Below, one piece after another: positions 16,890 through 25,826 of a stretch of DNA of 64,000 nucleotides (positions are counted from its first letter, which is position 1; the number at the start of each line of letters is the position of its first letter). The stretch lies in the NCBI RefSeq assembly GCF_034521165.1, contig NZ_JAXHMV010000014.1, forward strand, positions 62,001 through 126,000, in the 5' to 3' direction. The notes under the pieces were generated by a model that worked only from the letters and a program-made list of their open reading frames with translations, ran no database searches and was not told the DNA's origin. The DNA is from Thiohalophilus sp. Its GTDB lineage: Bacteria; Pseudomonadota; Gammaproteobacteria; UBA6429; Thiohalophilaceae. The translations under genes were made by a program, and so were the position numbers.

Positions 16890-17885
16890 TTACCGAATCG
16901 ATCCGCCTTCCAGTCCCATTGTTTTGCTGATTGCCTGACCCATGGCGGCGCCGAACTGGCGGGTGAAACGTTCGAAGAAATCGGGTCTGGGGGTATAGTC
17001 GACAATGTTTTCCGCCTGGATGACCTCACGTGCGACGTAGCTGCTGCTGCCGAGGCCGTCGATCAACCCCAATTCGAGACTTTCCTCGCCGGTCCAGATC
17101 AAGCCGCTGAACAGCTTCGGATCATCGGCCAATCTGTCGCCGCGCCCTTTTTTGACGGTATCGATAAATTGCTGGTGGATGTTGGTCAGCATGTTCTTGA
17201 CATGCTGCACATCTTCTTGCTTTTCAGGGCTGAAGGGATCCAGGAAGCCCTTGTTCTCACCGGCCGTGTACAGACGGCGATCTACACCCAGTTTGTCGAT
17301 TGCCTCGGTAAAACCAAAGCTGTTCATGATCACCCCGATCGAGCCGACAAGGCTGGCCTTGTCGGCATAGATTTCATCCGCGGCAGCGGCAATGTAATAC
17401 CCGCCGGAGGCACCGATATCGGTGATAACCGCATAGACTTTCGTGTTGGGATACTGTTCGCGCAGCCGAACAATCTCGTCATTGACATAGCCGGCCTGAA
17501 CCGGGCTGCCGCCGGGGCTGTTAATGCGCAGGATAACTCCCTGCACTTTTTCGTTTTTAAATGCCTTGCGCAGACCGGTGACAATGTTATCGGCACTTGC
17601 CGACTGGTCGTCGGCGATCACGCCGTTGACCTCAACCAGCGCGGTATGGTTTTTACCGGTCAGGGCCGCCCCAGCCGAGTCGGGTTTGACGAAGGCGGTG
17701 AAATAGACCAGAAACAGATAGGAAATAAACAGGAATACGAAGAATATCTTCCAGCGGCGACTTTTTTTCTGCTCGTTCAGCGCCGCAAAAGCCAGGCGAT
17801 TAATAACATCCTGTTGCCATTGTTGTTTGGAAGCGTCTGGGGACTTTTGTTCATCATTCATGCTATCGGTTCCATTCTTGTCCAT
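16890..17885 (-). CDS. sppA: Signal peptide peptidase SppA-type (S49) membrane protease
   Basis: The 331-residue protein is the short single-domain S49 form. It has a transmembrane segment at about 46-66 and the catalytic region SPGGSPVQAGYV. The catalytic Ser160 is in DIGASGGYYIA. A candidate general base is Lys212 (GENKGF), 52 residues later, the same spacing as in B. subtilis SppA. It degrades signal peptides in the membrane. It is convergent with the hydrolase and stands with the HAD and rluC genes, as in Pseudomonas. Confidence 0.93.
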   Translation of the reverse strand: MDKNGTDSMNDEQKSPDASKQQWQQDVINRLAFAALNEQKKSRRWKIFFVFLFISYLFLVYFTAFVKPDSAGAALTGKNHTALVEVNGVIADDQSASADNIVTGLRKAFKNEKVQGVILRINSPGGSPVQAGYVNDEIVRLREQYPNTKVYAVITDIGASGGYYIAAAADEIYADKASLVGSIGVIMNSFGFTEAIDKLGVDRRLYTAGENKGFLDPFSPEKQEDVQHVKNMLTNIHQQFIDTVKKGRGDRLADDPKLFSGLIWTGEESLELGLIDGLGSSSYVAREVIQAENIVDYTPRPDFFERFTRQFGAAMGQAISKTMGLEGGSIR

Positions 17886-17927
17886 TTGATTTATTATGCT
17901 TCTGGCGCTGCCAGAAAAATAACAGCA

Positions 17928-18596
17928 TCAGGCTGCCAGATTGACTTTCTCTTTCAGCCAGCTATGCAATTGCTCAATGCTGTCCAGGCAATCCAGGGGC
18001 TGGCAATCCAGCAAGCGCTGCTTTTCGTGCACACCGTAAGTGACAGCCAGGGATTTGACACCGGCGTTGCTGGCCATTTGTAAATCGTATTCAGTATCAC
18101 CGATCATCAGCGCGCTGTCTGCCTCCACACCCAGATGATCCATGATTTCATGCAACATCTGCGGATGGGGCTTGGAGTGACATTCGTCCGCGCAACGGGT
18201 GATATGAAAGTACTCATCCAGGCCTGTCTGCTGCAATACCTTGTTCAGGCCGTTGCGTCCCTTGCCGGTTGCCACGGCCAGGAAATGACCGGCCTCGTGC
18301 AGCTCTTCAACCATCGCTCTGGCGCCGGCAAACAGTTCCGAAGGTTGCCGGGGCGATTCGAGAAAGTGATAACGATAGCGTGCCGTCAGTTGCAACAAGT
18401 CGGCGCTGCTGCCTTGCGGATACAGGGTGCGCAGGGCTTCCTGCAGCCCCAGACCGATAATATTTTTCAGTTCATCGTCGCTACGGGGTTCGAGCCGGAG
18501 GTCATCGATCGCGGCGCGCATGCAGGTGAGGATCTCCCCTTCTGAATCCATCAGGGTACCGTCCCAGTCAAAAATAATCAGTGGTGTGTTATTCAT
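17928..18596 (-). CDS. HAD-superfamily phosphatase (Gph-like)
   Basis: The 222-residue protein carries the HAD motif I FDWDGTLMDSEG (nucleophile Asp10, Asp12). Motif II is in VATGKGRNGL. The GDTEYDLQMASNAG block provides the motif IV aspartates. It belongs to the phosphoglycolate phosphatase-like group. Its start overlaps the rluC stop by 8 bp, so the pair is coupled. This rluC-HAD pair is conserved in pseudomonads and related bacteria. Substrate is uncertain. Confidence 0.9.
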   Translation of the reverse strand: MNNTPLIIFDWDGTLMDSEGEILTCMRAAIDDLRLEPRSDDELKNIIGLGLQEALRTLYPQGSSADLLQLTARYRYHFLESPRQPSELFAGARAMVEELHEAGHFLAVATGKGRNGLNKVLQQTGLDEYFHITRCADECHSKPHPQMLHEIMDHLGVEADSALMIGDTEYDLQMASNAGVKSLAVTYGVHEKQRLLDCQPLDCLDSIEQLHSWLKEKVNLAA

Positions 18597-19557
18597 GGAA
18601 CTCCAGTTTCAGTTCAGTCAAAACATCTTGCAATGACGCCTCCAGCGGCGCGCTCACGTCAATATGGGGGCCGTCGTCGTCAAATGCAAATACCAGCCGC
18701 CGGGCATGTAAAAACAGCCGCTTTAACCCCAGCTCGCGCAGCTGTTTGTTGAAATTTTCATCACCGTATTTGTCATCACCGGCGATCGGGTGCCCTTCGT
18801 GGGCGGCATGCACCCGGATCTGGTGGGTGCGCCCGGTTTCCAGTTTGATATCGACCAGCGAGGCGGTCGGATTAACCGCCAGCGGCCGAAACAGGCTGGC
18901 GGCGGCCTTGCCTTCGGGATCGACGCGCACGATGCGCTCCCCCGAAGAGAGTACATTCTTTTTCAGCGGGGCCTCGATGCGGGCCGGGCCACCATGCCAC
19001 TGCCCTTTGAGCAGCGCCAGATAATGCTTGTCGATGCGATTTTCGCGCAGCAACTCGTGCAGGGTACGCAGTGCGCTGCGTTTTTTGGCGATAATCAGGC
19101 AACCGGAGGTATCCCGATCCAGGCGGTGCACCAGCTCCAGAAACGGTGCCTTCGGACGCAATGCCCGCAGGGCCTCGATCACCCCGTAGCTGATCCCGCT
19201 TCCGCCGTGGACCGCCAGCCCACTGGGCTTGTTCAGAATCACGATCCGCTTGTCCTCGAACAGGATGCTCGCCTCGATCTGACGTAATACCCGCTCGGCC
19301 GGTGTGGTGACCGCCTTCTCGCCCAGACGCACCGGCGGAATACGCACCTGATCCCCCGCCTTGAGACGATACGGCGCCTGGATGCGGCCCTTGTTCACCC
19401 GTACCTCGCCCTTGCGCAGAATACGGTAAATCAGGCTGCGCGGTGCGCCCTTGAGCCGGGTAAGCAGGAAGTTATCGATGCGCTGGCCGGCCTGTTCCGG
19501 GCCGATTGTGACCAGTTTGACCCCCGATGAGGCCGGATTGCTGCTTTTTGTCGCCAT
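18589..19557 (-). CDS. rluC: 23S rRNA pseudouridine synthase RluC
   Basis: RluC isomerises three uridines of 23S rRNA. About 322 residues are encoded from the ATG at 19557 (MATKSSNPASS); the open frame upstream is not conserved. An S4 RNA-binding domain covers about residues 22-75. The catalytic motif HRLDRDTSGCL includes Asp148. The late motif GRTHQIRVHAAH is intact. The gene is divergent from rne, as in many gammaproteobacteria, and its coding end overlaps the HAD gene. Confidence 0.95.
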   Translation of the reverse strand: MATKSSNPASSGVKLVTIGPEQAGQRIDNFLLTRLKGAPRSLIYRILRKGEVRVNKGRIQAPYRLKAGDQVRIPPVRLGEKAVTTPAERVLRQIEASILFEDKRIVILNKPSGLAVHGGSGISYGVIEALRALRPKAPFLELVHRLDRDTSGCLIIAKKRSALRTLHELLRENRIDKHYLALLKGQWHGGPARIEAPLKKNVLSSGERIVRVDPEGKAAASLFRPLAVNPTASLVDIKLETGRTHQIRVHAAHEGHPIAGDDKYGDENFNKQLRELGLKRLFLHARRLVFAFDDDGPHIDVSAPLEASLQDVLTELKLEFHE

Positions 19558-19591
19558 ATTGCGCGTTATTCTAGCATTTCTTATCGAAAGA

Positions 19592-19620
19592 TTGATGCTC
19601 TGGCACAACACTGATATATT
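19592..19620 (+). promoter_or_regulatory. Candidate sigma70 promoter for rne
   Basis: The -35 is TTGATG at 19592-19597 and the -10 is TATATT at 19615-19620, with exactly 17 bp between. Transcription would start near 19627 and give an rne leader of about 365 nt. No competing match nearer the gene was noticed. Confidence 0.45.
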
Positions 19621-19626
19621 CGGCAG

Positions 19627-19991
19627 ACTCTTGGCCAATCCGGGAGTGCGCTGCTGCTGTATCTCCAAGATGAATACAGGACAGCGCAGACGGTCAAAAA
19701 CCGGTTTTCCATCATCTGCCTCGGGCAGGTGATCTCAGTAAGATAAATGTGGCTATTCGCGACCTGTTAACACGACGAATAGCCGTGGTTGAACATACGC
19801 GCTCCCCGGGTACCGCGACACGTTTCGCGACCGGGTGGGCAGACCAGCACGAAACCGGGTGAGTCTCGCGTATCACGCCGGCTGTCGGCGATTATCGGCT
19901 TCGTGCAGCAGAAGGTCTGTTTGTGGCATTGCCCACCGGTCCGGATCCATCCGACCGGGGTTAGAGCGCATGCACGCATAAAGGTTATACA
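19627..19991 (+). ncRNA. Structured 5' leader of rne
   Basis: The leader contains several inverted repeats. The clearest is a 9-bp stem GGCTATTCG/CGAATAGCC at 19751-19784. A second pair matches 19847-19857 with 19896-19906 at 10 of 11 positions. A third is a GGTCCGGAT/ATCCGACC stem near 19940-19960. E. coli rne also has a 361-nt leader through which RNase E represses its own synthesis, so feedback control is likely here by analogy. The exact start is inferred from the promoter match. Confidence 0.55.
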
Positions 19992-22847
19992 ATGAAAAGA
20001 ATGTTGTTCAACGCAACTCAACCTGAAGAGTTGCGTGTTGCATTGGTTGATGGCCAGCGGCTTTACGATCTGGATATCGAAACCACCGCCCGCGAATCCA
20101 AAAAATCCAATATCTATAAAGGCAAGATTACCCGCATCGAGCCCAGCCTCGAGGCTGCGTTTGTCGATTACGGCGCCGAACGTCACGGTTTTCTGCCGCT
20201 GAAGGAAATCTCCCGCGAATACTTCCGTGACGGGGTCGATCCCGGCGGCAAGCTGAACATCAAGGACGCGGTCAAGGAAGGCCAGGAGCTGGTCATCCAG
20301 GTGGCCAAGGAAGAGCGCGGCAACAAGGGCGCGGCTCTGACCACCTTCATCAGCCTGGCCGGGCGTTATCTGGTCCTGATGCCGAATAACCCGCGTGCGG
20401 GCGGGGTCTCCCGCCGCATCGAGGGCGACGACCGCAACGAAGCGCGCGACGCCCTCGCCCAGCTGGAAATTCCCCAGGACATGGGCATCATCATTCGCAC
20501 CGCCGGCGTCGGCAAGAATGTCGAAGAGCTGCAGTGGGATCTGGATTATCTGCTCAATCTCTGGAAAGCGATCAAGGAGGCCTCCGAGCAGAAAGGCGCG
20601 CCGTTTCTGGTCTATCAGGAAAGCAACCTGATCACCCGTTCGATTCGCGACTATTTCCGCAACGATATCAACGAAATCATCATTGATGAACCCAAGGTTT
20701 ATGAACAGGCCCGCGAGTTCATGAACCAGGTGATGCCGCATAACCTGAACAAGATCAAGCTGTATCAGGATCCGGTGCCACTGTTCACGCGTTACCAGGT
20801 CGAATCCCAGATCGAATCAGCCTTCCAGCGCGAGGTGCGCCTGCCTTCCGGGGGGGCGGTGGTGATCGATCATACCGAGGCGCTGGTCTCCATCGACATC
20901 AACTCCTCGCGCGCCACCAAGGGGGCCGACATCGAGGAGACCGCCCTCAATACCAATCTGGAAGCCGCCGAGGAGATCGCCCGTCAGCTGCGTTTGCGTG
21001 ACATGGGCGGCCTGGTGGTCATCGACTTCATCGATATGACCCCGGCGCGCAATCAGCGTGAAGTGGAAAACCGGCTGCGCGAGGCGTTAAAAGCCGATCG
21101 CGCCCGGGTTCAGATCGGCCGTATCTCGCGCTTTGGCCTGTTGGAGATGTCACGCCAGCGCCTGCGTCCCTCGCTGGGCGAATCCAGCCAGATCATCTGT
21201 CCGCGCTGCAGCGGTCACGGCACCATTCGCGGTATTGAATCCCTGGCCCTGTCGATCTTGCGACTGGTCGAAGAAGAGTCCATGAAGGAAAAAACCGCCC
21301 GCGTCATGGCGCAATTGCCCGTCGACGCCGCGACCTTCCTGTTGAATGAAAAACGCGATGTGTTGCAGGAGATGGAAAGCCGGCAGAAGGTCAAAATCCT
21401 GCTGATCCCGAACATCGATCTGGAAACCCCTCATTTCGAAGTGACCCGCATTCGCGAAGACGATCCCTCGCTGGAGGAAAACAAACAAAGCTTCCAGATG
21501 GTCGAGCGCCAGGATGAAGAAGGCCTGGACACCCTGTCCGCTTCTATCAGCTCCACGGCCACCCCCCCGGAAGAGCCGGTGGTCAAATCCGTGGCGCCGG
21601 CGACCCCGCGACCGGTAGCAGCAGCAACAACGCCCGTTCAACCCGGCCTGCTGGTTCGTCTGTGGCGTGCCCTGTTCGGTACCGGTGAATCCCGGCCAAG
21701 CAAACCGGCCCGCCAGGAAACGACCAGTGGCAATCGCCCGCGTCGCAAAACTTCCGCCGGTGAAGGCCAGCGCCGCAAGCCGCAACAAAACCGCCGTAAT
21801 CAAAACGGCGGCGGCCAGAGCCAGAACCAGAGCAGCAATAAACCGGCGACCAAACAGGCCGAAAGTAAACCGGCCAGCGAAGCCGCGGCCCAGAGCGATG
21901 AGACCCAATCCAAAGCAGCGGACAGTGGCGCCCAGGGCGACCAACAGCAACAGCGCAGCTCCAGCAGCCGCCGTGGACGCCGTGGAGGTCGGCGGCGCCG
22001 GCGTTCCTCCTCCGGTTCATCCACGGACGAAACCCGCAGTGATGAGCAGCCACAAAGCGGCAATGGGCAGCAAGGCGCATCGGATAAAACCGCCAAAGTC
22101 GATAACAAGCCGAACCAGGATAAATCCGGCCAGTCCGACAACCAGCAACCCGAGCAGCCTGACAAGCCCGGCAAGTCGGACAACCAGCCCGAACAGGACA
22201 AGTCCTCTGGCAAGTCGGACAACCAGCCCGAACAGGGCAAGTCCTCTGGCAAGTCGGACAAGAGCGAGCCAAGCGGCAAGACCGAAACCAAAGGTAGCGC
22301 AGCGCGTTCCGGCGGTGGTAACCGCAATGACAGAAAGAGCGATAACAGCGGCTCGCACCCGCGTATGCGCGCCAGCGACCGGGGCGAGGAAACTCGCGCG
22401 CGGGATAAACGCGATAGCCCGCAGGCAAACGATAACGCGGCCCCGACCGCGGTGAAGAAAAACGACGCTCCCACACCACCGGCAGGCCAGGCCGATCAGG
22501 GCGATACCGGCGGTGCCACTGCACCGGTCAATCAACCGGCGGAAAAACCGGCAAACCGGCCCGAACCCACGTCGCCGTCGGCCAATAATGAGCCGGTACA
22601 AAGCAGCCCCGTCGCTGCACCGACGCCAGCGCCTGCAACAGAAACGCCACCACCGGCTTCCAAACCGGCCGCGTCTGAAAACACCACGGGCAACGAGTCA
22701 AAACCTGTCGACAGCAAACCGACAGACGCCTCACTGGTACAGGTGGAAACCCGCACACCGGCCAATCAGGATTCGGACGACTCGCAGGACGAGCGCCGTC
22801 GACAATCCGACAGCCATCGCAACCTCGCTGACAAACCGGAAAACTGA
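19992..22847 (+). CDS. rne: Ribonuclease E
   Basis: The 951-residue endonuclease is central to mRNA decay and rRNA processing. The N-terminus matches E. coli RNase E: MKRMLFNATQ, and an S1 region with IEPSLEAAFVDYG. The catalytic aspartates are in IDINSSRATKG and IDFIDM, at about 300 and 345. The zinc link is CPRCSGHG, near 404. The C-terminal half, from about residue 510, is low-complexity and rich in Pro, Gln, Lys and Ser. An Arg-rich patch (RRGRRGGRRRRR) lies near 660. The tail is expected to scaffold the degradosome, but no partner motif was identified. Confidence 0.97.
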   Translation: MKRMLFNATQPEELRVALVDGQRLYDLDIETTARESKKSNIYKGKITRIEPSLEAAFVDYGAERHGFLPLKEISREYFRDGVDPGGKLNIKDAVKEGQELVIQVAKEERGNKGAALTTFISLAGRYLVLMPNNPRAGGVSRRIEGDDRNEARDALAQLEIPQDMGIIIRTAGVGKNVEELQWDLDYLLNLWKAIKEASEQKGAPFLVYQESNLITRSIRDYFRNDINEIIIDEPKVYEQAREFMNQVMPHNLNKIKLYQDPVPLFTRYQVESQIESAFQREVRLPSGGAVVIDHTEALVSIDINSSRATKGADIEETALNTNLEAAEEIARQLRLRDMGGLVVIDFIDMTPARNQREVENRLREALKADRARVQIGRISRFGLLEMSRQRLRPSLGESSQIICPRCSGHGTIRGIESLALSILRLVEEESMKEKTARVMAQLPVDAATFLLNEKRDVLQEMESRQKVKILLIPNIDLETPHFEVTRIREDDPSLEENKQSFQMVERQDEEGLDTLSASISSTATPPEEPVVKSVAPATPRPVAAATTPVQPGLLVRLWRALFGTGESRPSKPARQETTSGNRPRRKTSAGEGQRRKPQQNRRNQNGGGQSQNQSSNKPATKQAESKPASEAAAQSDETQSKAADSGAQGDQQQQRSSSSRRGRRGGRRRRRSSSGSSTDETRSDEQPQSGNGQQGASDKTAKVDNKPNQDKSGQSDNQQPEQPDKPGKSDNQPEQDKSSGKSDNQPEQGKSSGKSDKSEPSGKTETKGSAARSGGGNRNDRKSDNSGSHPRMRASDRGEETRARDKRDSPQANDNAAPTAVKKNDAPTPPAGQADQGDTGGATAPVNQPAEKPANRPEPTSPSANNEPVQSSPVAAPTPAPATETPPPASKPAASENTTGNESKPVDSKPTDASLVQVETRTPANQDSDDSQDERRRQSDSHRNLADKPEN
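22172..22261 (+). repeat. 39-bp in-frame tandem repeat in rne tail
   Basis: A 39-bp unit occurs twice (22172-22210 and 22211-22249) with a partial third copy. It encodes a 13-residue unit beginning KSDNQPEQ. The copies differ by one visible base, which suggests recent slippage or active length variation. Confidence 0.8.
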
Positions 22848-22866
22848 TCAGCCGCTCACAGCGATC

Positions 22867-22895
22867 AAAAAAGGAGGCCTCGCGCCTCCTTTTTT
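22867..22895 (+). terminator. Rho-independent terminator after rne
   Basis: A GGAGGC/GCCTCC stem with a 5-nt loop is extended by six A:U pairs and followed by a T-run. It lies about 20 bp beyond the rne stop. The flanking A-run allows weaker function on the minus strand for the DUF4010 gene. Confidence 0.85.
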
Positions 22896-22973
22896 ATTGG
22901 GTGATGCAAATGGCAATTGGCAGTAATTCGTTACCCCTGCCGGCAAAATACACCCTGTGGCGTCGCCTGACGA

Positions 22974-24233
22974 TTAAACCCATAGCAGACTCACGCCCCC
23001 CGCGCTGCACGCGACTACCGCCACCGGCAACAGACGCCAGAACATTTGCCGACCGGCAATAAACAGTGCCAGCGCGGTTTTAAACAGCGTATTAACGATC
23101 GCCGCGATGACGATCCCGTGCACAGCGGTTGCATCCGCCAGATCGCTTTTGGCCATGGAGGCCAGTGACAGGGTGATCGCATCCACATCGGCAACACCGG
23201 AGATCAGGGCCACCAGATAGATGCCCGCATCGCCCAGCCAGGCCATGGCGGCCTCGGCAAGAAACATTACCGCCGCCAACAACAGGCCGAACTGCAACGC
23301 CATCTTGATTTGAAACGGATTGGTCACCGACAACTCCCCGTCGCCTGACGACTCCTTGCGATGCCAGATAATAACGACACCGGCCAGCATAACGACGGTC
23401 ATGACTGTTATCGGTAGCCATGCCGAGAGCAACAACTCACGATTGACCACGGCAATTTCCAGCAGCATACGCGGGAACATGATGGTTTCGGCCAGCAGGA
23501 TGGCAGCGCAAATCACCGGCACACGCGTTCCTTTCTGGGCCAGTTTGGAGAGATTGATCGTGGCCGCGGTGGAGGAAACCAGCCCGCCAAGAAAACCGGT
23601 AATCAACAACCCCTTGTGTGCGCCGACGATCTTGATGGCCACATAACCGGCAAACGAGATCCCGGCAATCAACACCACCATCCACCATATCTGATAAGGA
23701 TTGATTGCCTGCCAGGGGCCGTAACCCTGATTGGGTAATAACGGCAAAATAACCACCCAGATCAGGGCCAGCTTTAAAATGGCACTCAGTTCGTCATAAT
23801 CGATCAACTGCAACCAGCCATGCAGCAGCGACTTGAGACTTAAAATAATCGCCGTCACGATCGCCCCGGCCACGGCAACATGCATTTCACCACTGACAGA
23901 CAGGGCGCCCAGGGCGAAGGCAATCAGTGCGGCAACGATCGTGGTAACACCAAAATCACCACTTTGTTTGACTGCCAGAATATGGCCAACGATCAACAGC
24001 GCCGTCAGCGCGACAAATGCCAGGCTAATCAGGATCAGTCCCTGTCCCTGGGTTTCTGCCAGCAGCGCCCACAACCCGCCCAGCAGTCCAATCAGGCCAA
24101 AGGTGCGCAAACCGGCAACCCGGCTGCCTTCCTCGCTTTCGCGCCCTTTCCAGCCCCGTTCCAGTCCGATGATCAGACCGATGGCAATGGCGACACCAAG
24201 TTGTGTAAAGGTTTCGAACATCCCGTTTGTCAT
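22974..24233 (-). CDS. MgtC/DUF4010-family integral membrane protein
   Basis: The 419-residue, highly hydrophobic protein has an N-terminal MgtC-like domain. Its conserved opening is AIAIGLIIGLERGWKGRESEEG, followed by VAGLRTFGLIGLLGG. The C-terminal half is DUF4010, with GFLGGLVSSTAATINLS and ALISGVADVDAITLS. About ten to twelve membrane segments are visible. Function is not established; distant relatives affect Mg2+ or acid stress. It is convergent with rne. Confidence 0.85.
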   Translation of the reverse strand: MTNGMFETFTQLGVAIAIGLIIGLERGWKGRESEEGSRVAGLRTFGLIGLLGGLWALLAETQGQGLILISLAFVALTALLIVGHILAVKQSGDFGVTTIVAALIAFALGALSVSGEMHVAVAGAIVTAIILSLKSLLHGWLQLIDYDELSAILKLALIWVVILPLLPNQGYGPWQAINPYQIWWMVVLIAGISFAGYVAIKIVGAHKGLLITGFLGGLVSSTAATINLSKLAQKGTRVPVICAAILLAETIMFPRMLLEIAVVNRELLLSAWLPITVMTVVMLAGVVIIWHRKESSGDGELSVTNPFQIKMALQFGLLLAAVMFLAEAAMAWLGDAGIYLVALISGVADVDAITLSLASMAKSDLADATAVHGIVIAAIVNTLFKTALALFIAGRQMFWRLLPVAVVACSAGGVSLLWV

Positions 24234-24407
24234 ATTTTGAGCAGGAGGTTAATTCTAGCGCCAGATGGCACAACATGACAAATCCATAACCAGACCTGAT
24301 ATCCAGGTATCAAATTATTACTGCAGGCACAGCATGAATGACATTCTGTGAAGCCTTAATGAATTACCGAAATACGGGACATACAGTTGTACTGTAATTG
24401 TTGCCGC

Positions 24408-24917
24408 CTAACCACGAGCCTTTTTCCGGACCGGCTTTTTCTTGCTGACTTTCTTTTTGGCAGTCTTCTTTTTGGTTGTTTTTTTATTGACAGTCTTTTT
24501 CCTGGCTGCTTTCTTTTTAGCCGCCTTCTTTGCCGCCGTTTTCTTTTTACTCACTTTCTTCCTGGCTGTTTTCTTCTTTGCGGCTTTCTTTTTGCCTGCC
24601 GGTTTCTTTTTAGTGGTTTTCTTGCCGGATCTGGCGACTGCATTTTGCGTTGCCTTACGCAATTGCTTAAATCGATCCGAGATGCCGTTGACCAGTTCGT
24701 CCCTCAGTTCTTCGACCTCCGTGACGACCTTATCCCAATATTCCCGGGGATGAATATCGGAAACCTGATTGCGCAGGTTTTCCGTCATCTGCGAGGTCGA
24801 TTTTGCAGTGGAAGAGACCTTGTTGCTAACGATATCGAACCCCTCATGAATTTCTTTCATCATCAGTTCGCGAATTTTCTCAACTTCCTTCATGGCATCA
24901 GTGGAGCGGTTGCGCAC
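24408..24917 (-). CDS. Phasin-like protein with histone H1/AlgP-like Lys-Ala tail
   Basis: The 169-residue protein has two parts. Residues 1 to about 95 are amphipathic helices resembling phasin-like proteins. The rest is nearly all Lys, Ala and Thr in KKKxA/KKTAKK repeats, as in AlgP and bacterial H1-like DNA-binding proteins. The tail could bind nucleic acid or polyphosphate. The start given is a GTG at 24917. An in-frame ATA at 24962 follows a strong GAGAGGG ribosome site at ideal spacing and would add 15 residues beginning with an IATKKTG segment. The true start is uncertain. Confidence 0.8.
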   Translation of the reverse strand: MRNRSTDAMKEVEKIRELMMKEIHEGFDIVSNKVSSTAKSTSQMTENLRNQVSDIHPREYWDKVVTEVEELRDELVNGISDRFKQLRKATQNAVARSGKKTTKKKPAGKKKAAKKKTARKKVSKKKTAAKKAAKKKAARKKTVNKKTTKKKTAKKKVSKKKPVRKKARG

Positions 24918-25231
24918 CGACTCTCTGAATCCCGACCCTGTTCCCGTTTTCTTCGTCGCTATAGCGCCCTCTCAGGTTAAAATGTTACTCTCTTCAATCT
25001 ATAGCAGAATCGTTTCGATAAAAAAAGTTGTCCGATATTTTCTCCATCGGATTCACTCTGAGTCAAGGCTAATGACCGGCCAGTTACCGGCTTTGCGGGT
25101 CAACTCAAATACTTCCCGCAAAGCAGGTGGTATGATGAAAGTCCCGGAGAGGCGATATCAGAGACAGGGTGCGTTCCACACACCGTTATTCTGAGGATGG
25201 TACACAGGATGTATTCTACCCGCCTGGAAAC

Positions 25232-25305
25232 CTCTCGCAGAGACGCAGAGTGCGCGAAGAATAAACGATAGCAGTTTCTCTGCGCCCGTGGCGTCTCTGC
25301 GAGAG
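25232..25305. repeat. Octamer inverted repeat (GCAGAGAC type)
   Basis: Arms starting CTCTCGCAGAGACGC at 25232 and ending with the reverse complement at 25305 flank a short loop. The same arm sequence recurs at 53744-53817 and, in variant form, at 63846-63939. Confidence 0.8.
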
Positions 25306-25396
25306 ATCCGCTTTTTGCTTCTACGGTACACCGGCCCCAAACAGGGATCATTACCGAAACACTAAACCCACCAACCTGCAAAGTGAAGGCACTGTT

Positions 25397-25423
25397 GAAA
25401 AAAAACCGGGCGATTGCCCGGTT
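25397..25423 (-). terminator. Rho-independent terminator for the 69-residue gene
   Basis: On the minus strand an 8-bp AACCGGGC stem with a 4-nt loop is followed by a run of eight or more T. It lies just after the stop at 25437. Confidence 0.85.
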
Positions 25424-25436
25424 ATGGTCGGAGGGG

Positions 25437-25646
25437 TTATTCGTGGATGACTTCCGGCCAGAAGGTTTTTTCCGGCTCCTTGGCAGCCAGTTCCGCCGCT
25501 TTCTTTTTCGCTTCGCCGTAGGTCAGCTCTTCGTCAAAGTGACCGCGCTCGAATTTGGTCTTGTATTTCCAGCCAATGCGAAAACCGGTGGCATCATCCG
25601 GCCGGTTCAGTGGATCGGCTTTGGGTTTGTAGGTACCTGTTGCCAT
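25437..25646 (-). CDS. Conserved small protein of unknown function
   Basis: This acidic-to-neutral 69-residue protein is rich in Lys, Glu and aromatics (MATGTYKPKADPLN; FRIGWKYKTKFERGHF). There is no signal or membrane segment and the function is not recognised. Coding is supported by a strong GGAGGT ribosome site 5-6 bp before the ATG and by a dedicated terminator. It is monocistronic and divergent from the TatD gene. Confidence 0.8.
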   Translation of the reverse strand: MATGTYKPKADPLNRPDDATGFRIGWKYKTKFERGHFDEELTYGEAKKKAAELAAKEPEKTFWPEVIHE

Positions 25647-25826
25647 AATTGACCTCCTTGCGCTTACTTGAGTGTAGAACTTGGTTATACACTATTATAA
25701 GGATTCGTGCGCTGGTTTCCAGGGGGGCAGGCTGACCGGGGTTGTGCAAAAATGCGCCATTACTGTCTAAAACCCCTTTTGTTTCAGTTATTTACACTTG
25801 GCCTCCGGAGCCGCTAGAATAGCCGT

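Larger units (their letters stand above)
24918..25436. other. Intergenic region with repeat and terminator
   Basis: About 519 bp lie between the phasin-like gene and the 69-residue gene, both on the minus strand. It holds the octamer inverted repeat at 25232-25305 and the terminator at 25397-25423. An open frame crossing the repeat on the minus strand has no coding character. The remainder shows nothing recognisable. Confidence 0.6.

Noticed and set aside
25100..25381. Minus-strand frame across the 25232-25305 repeat
   Set aside because: Contains the inverted repeat itself and has no coding character.
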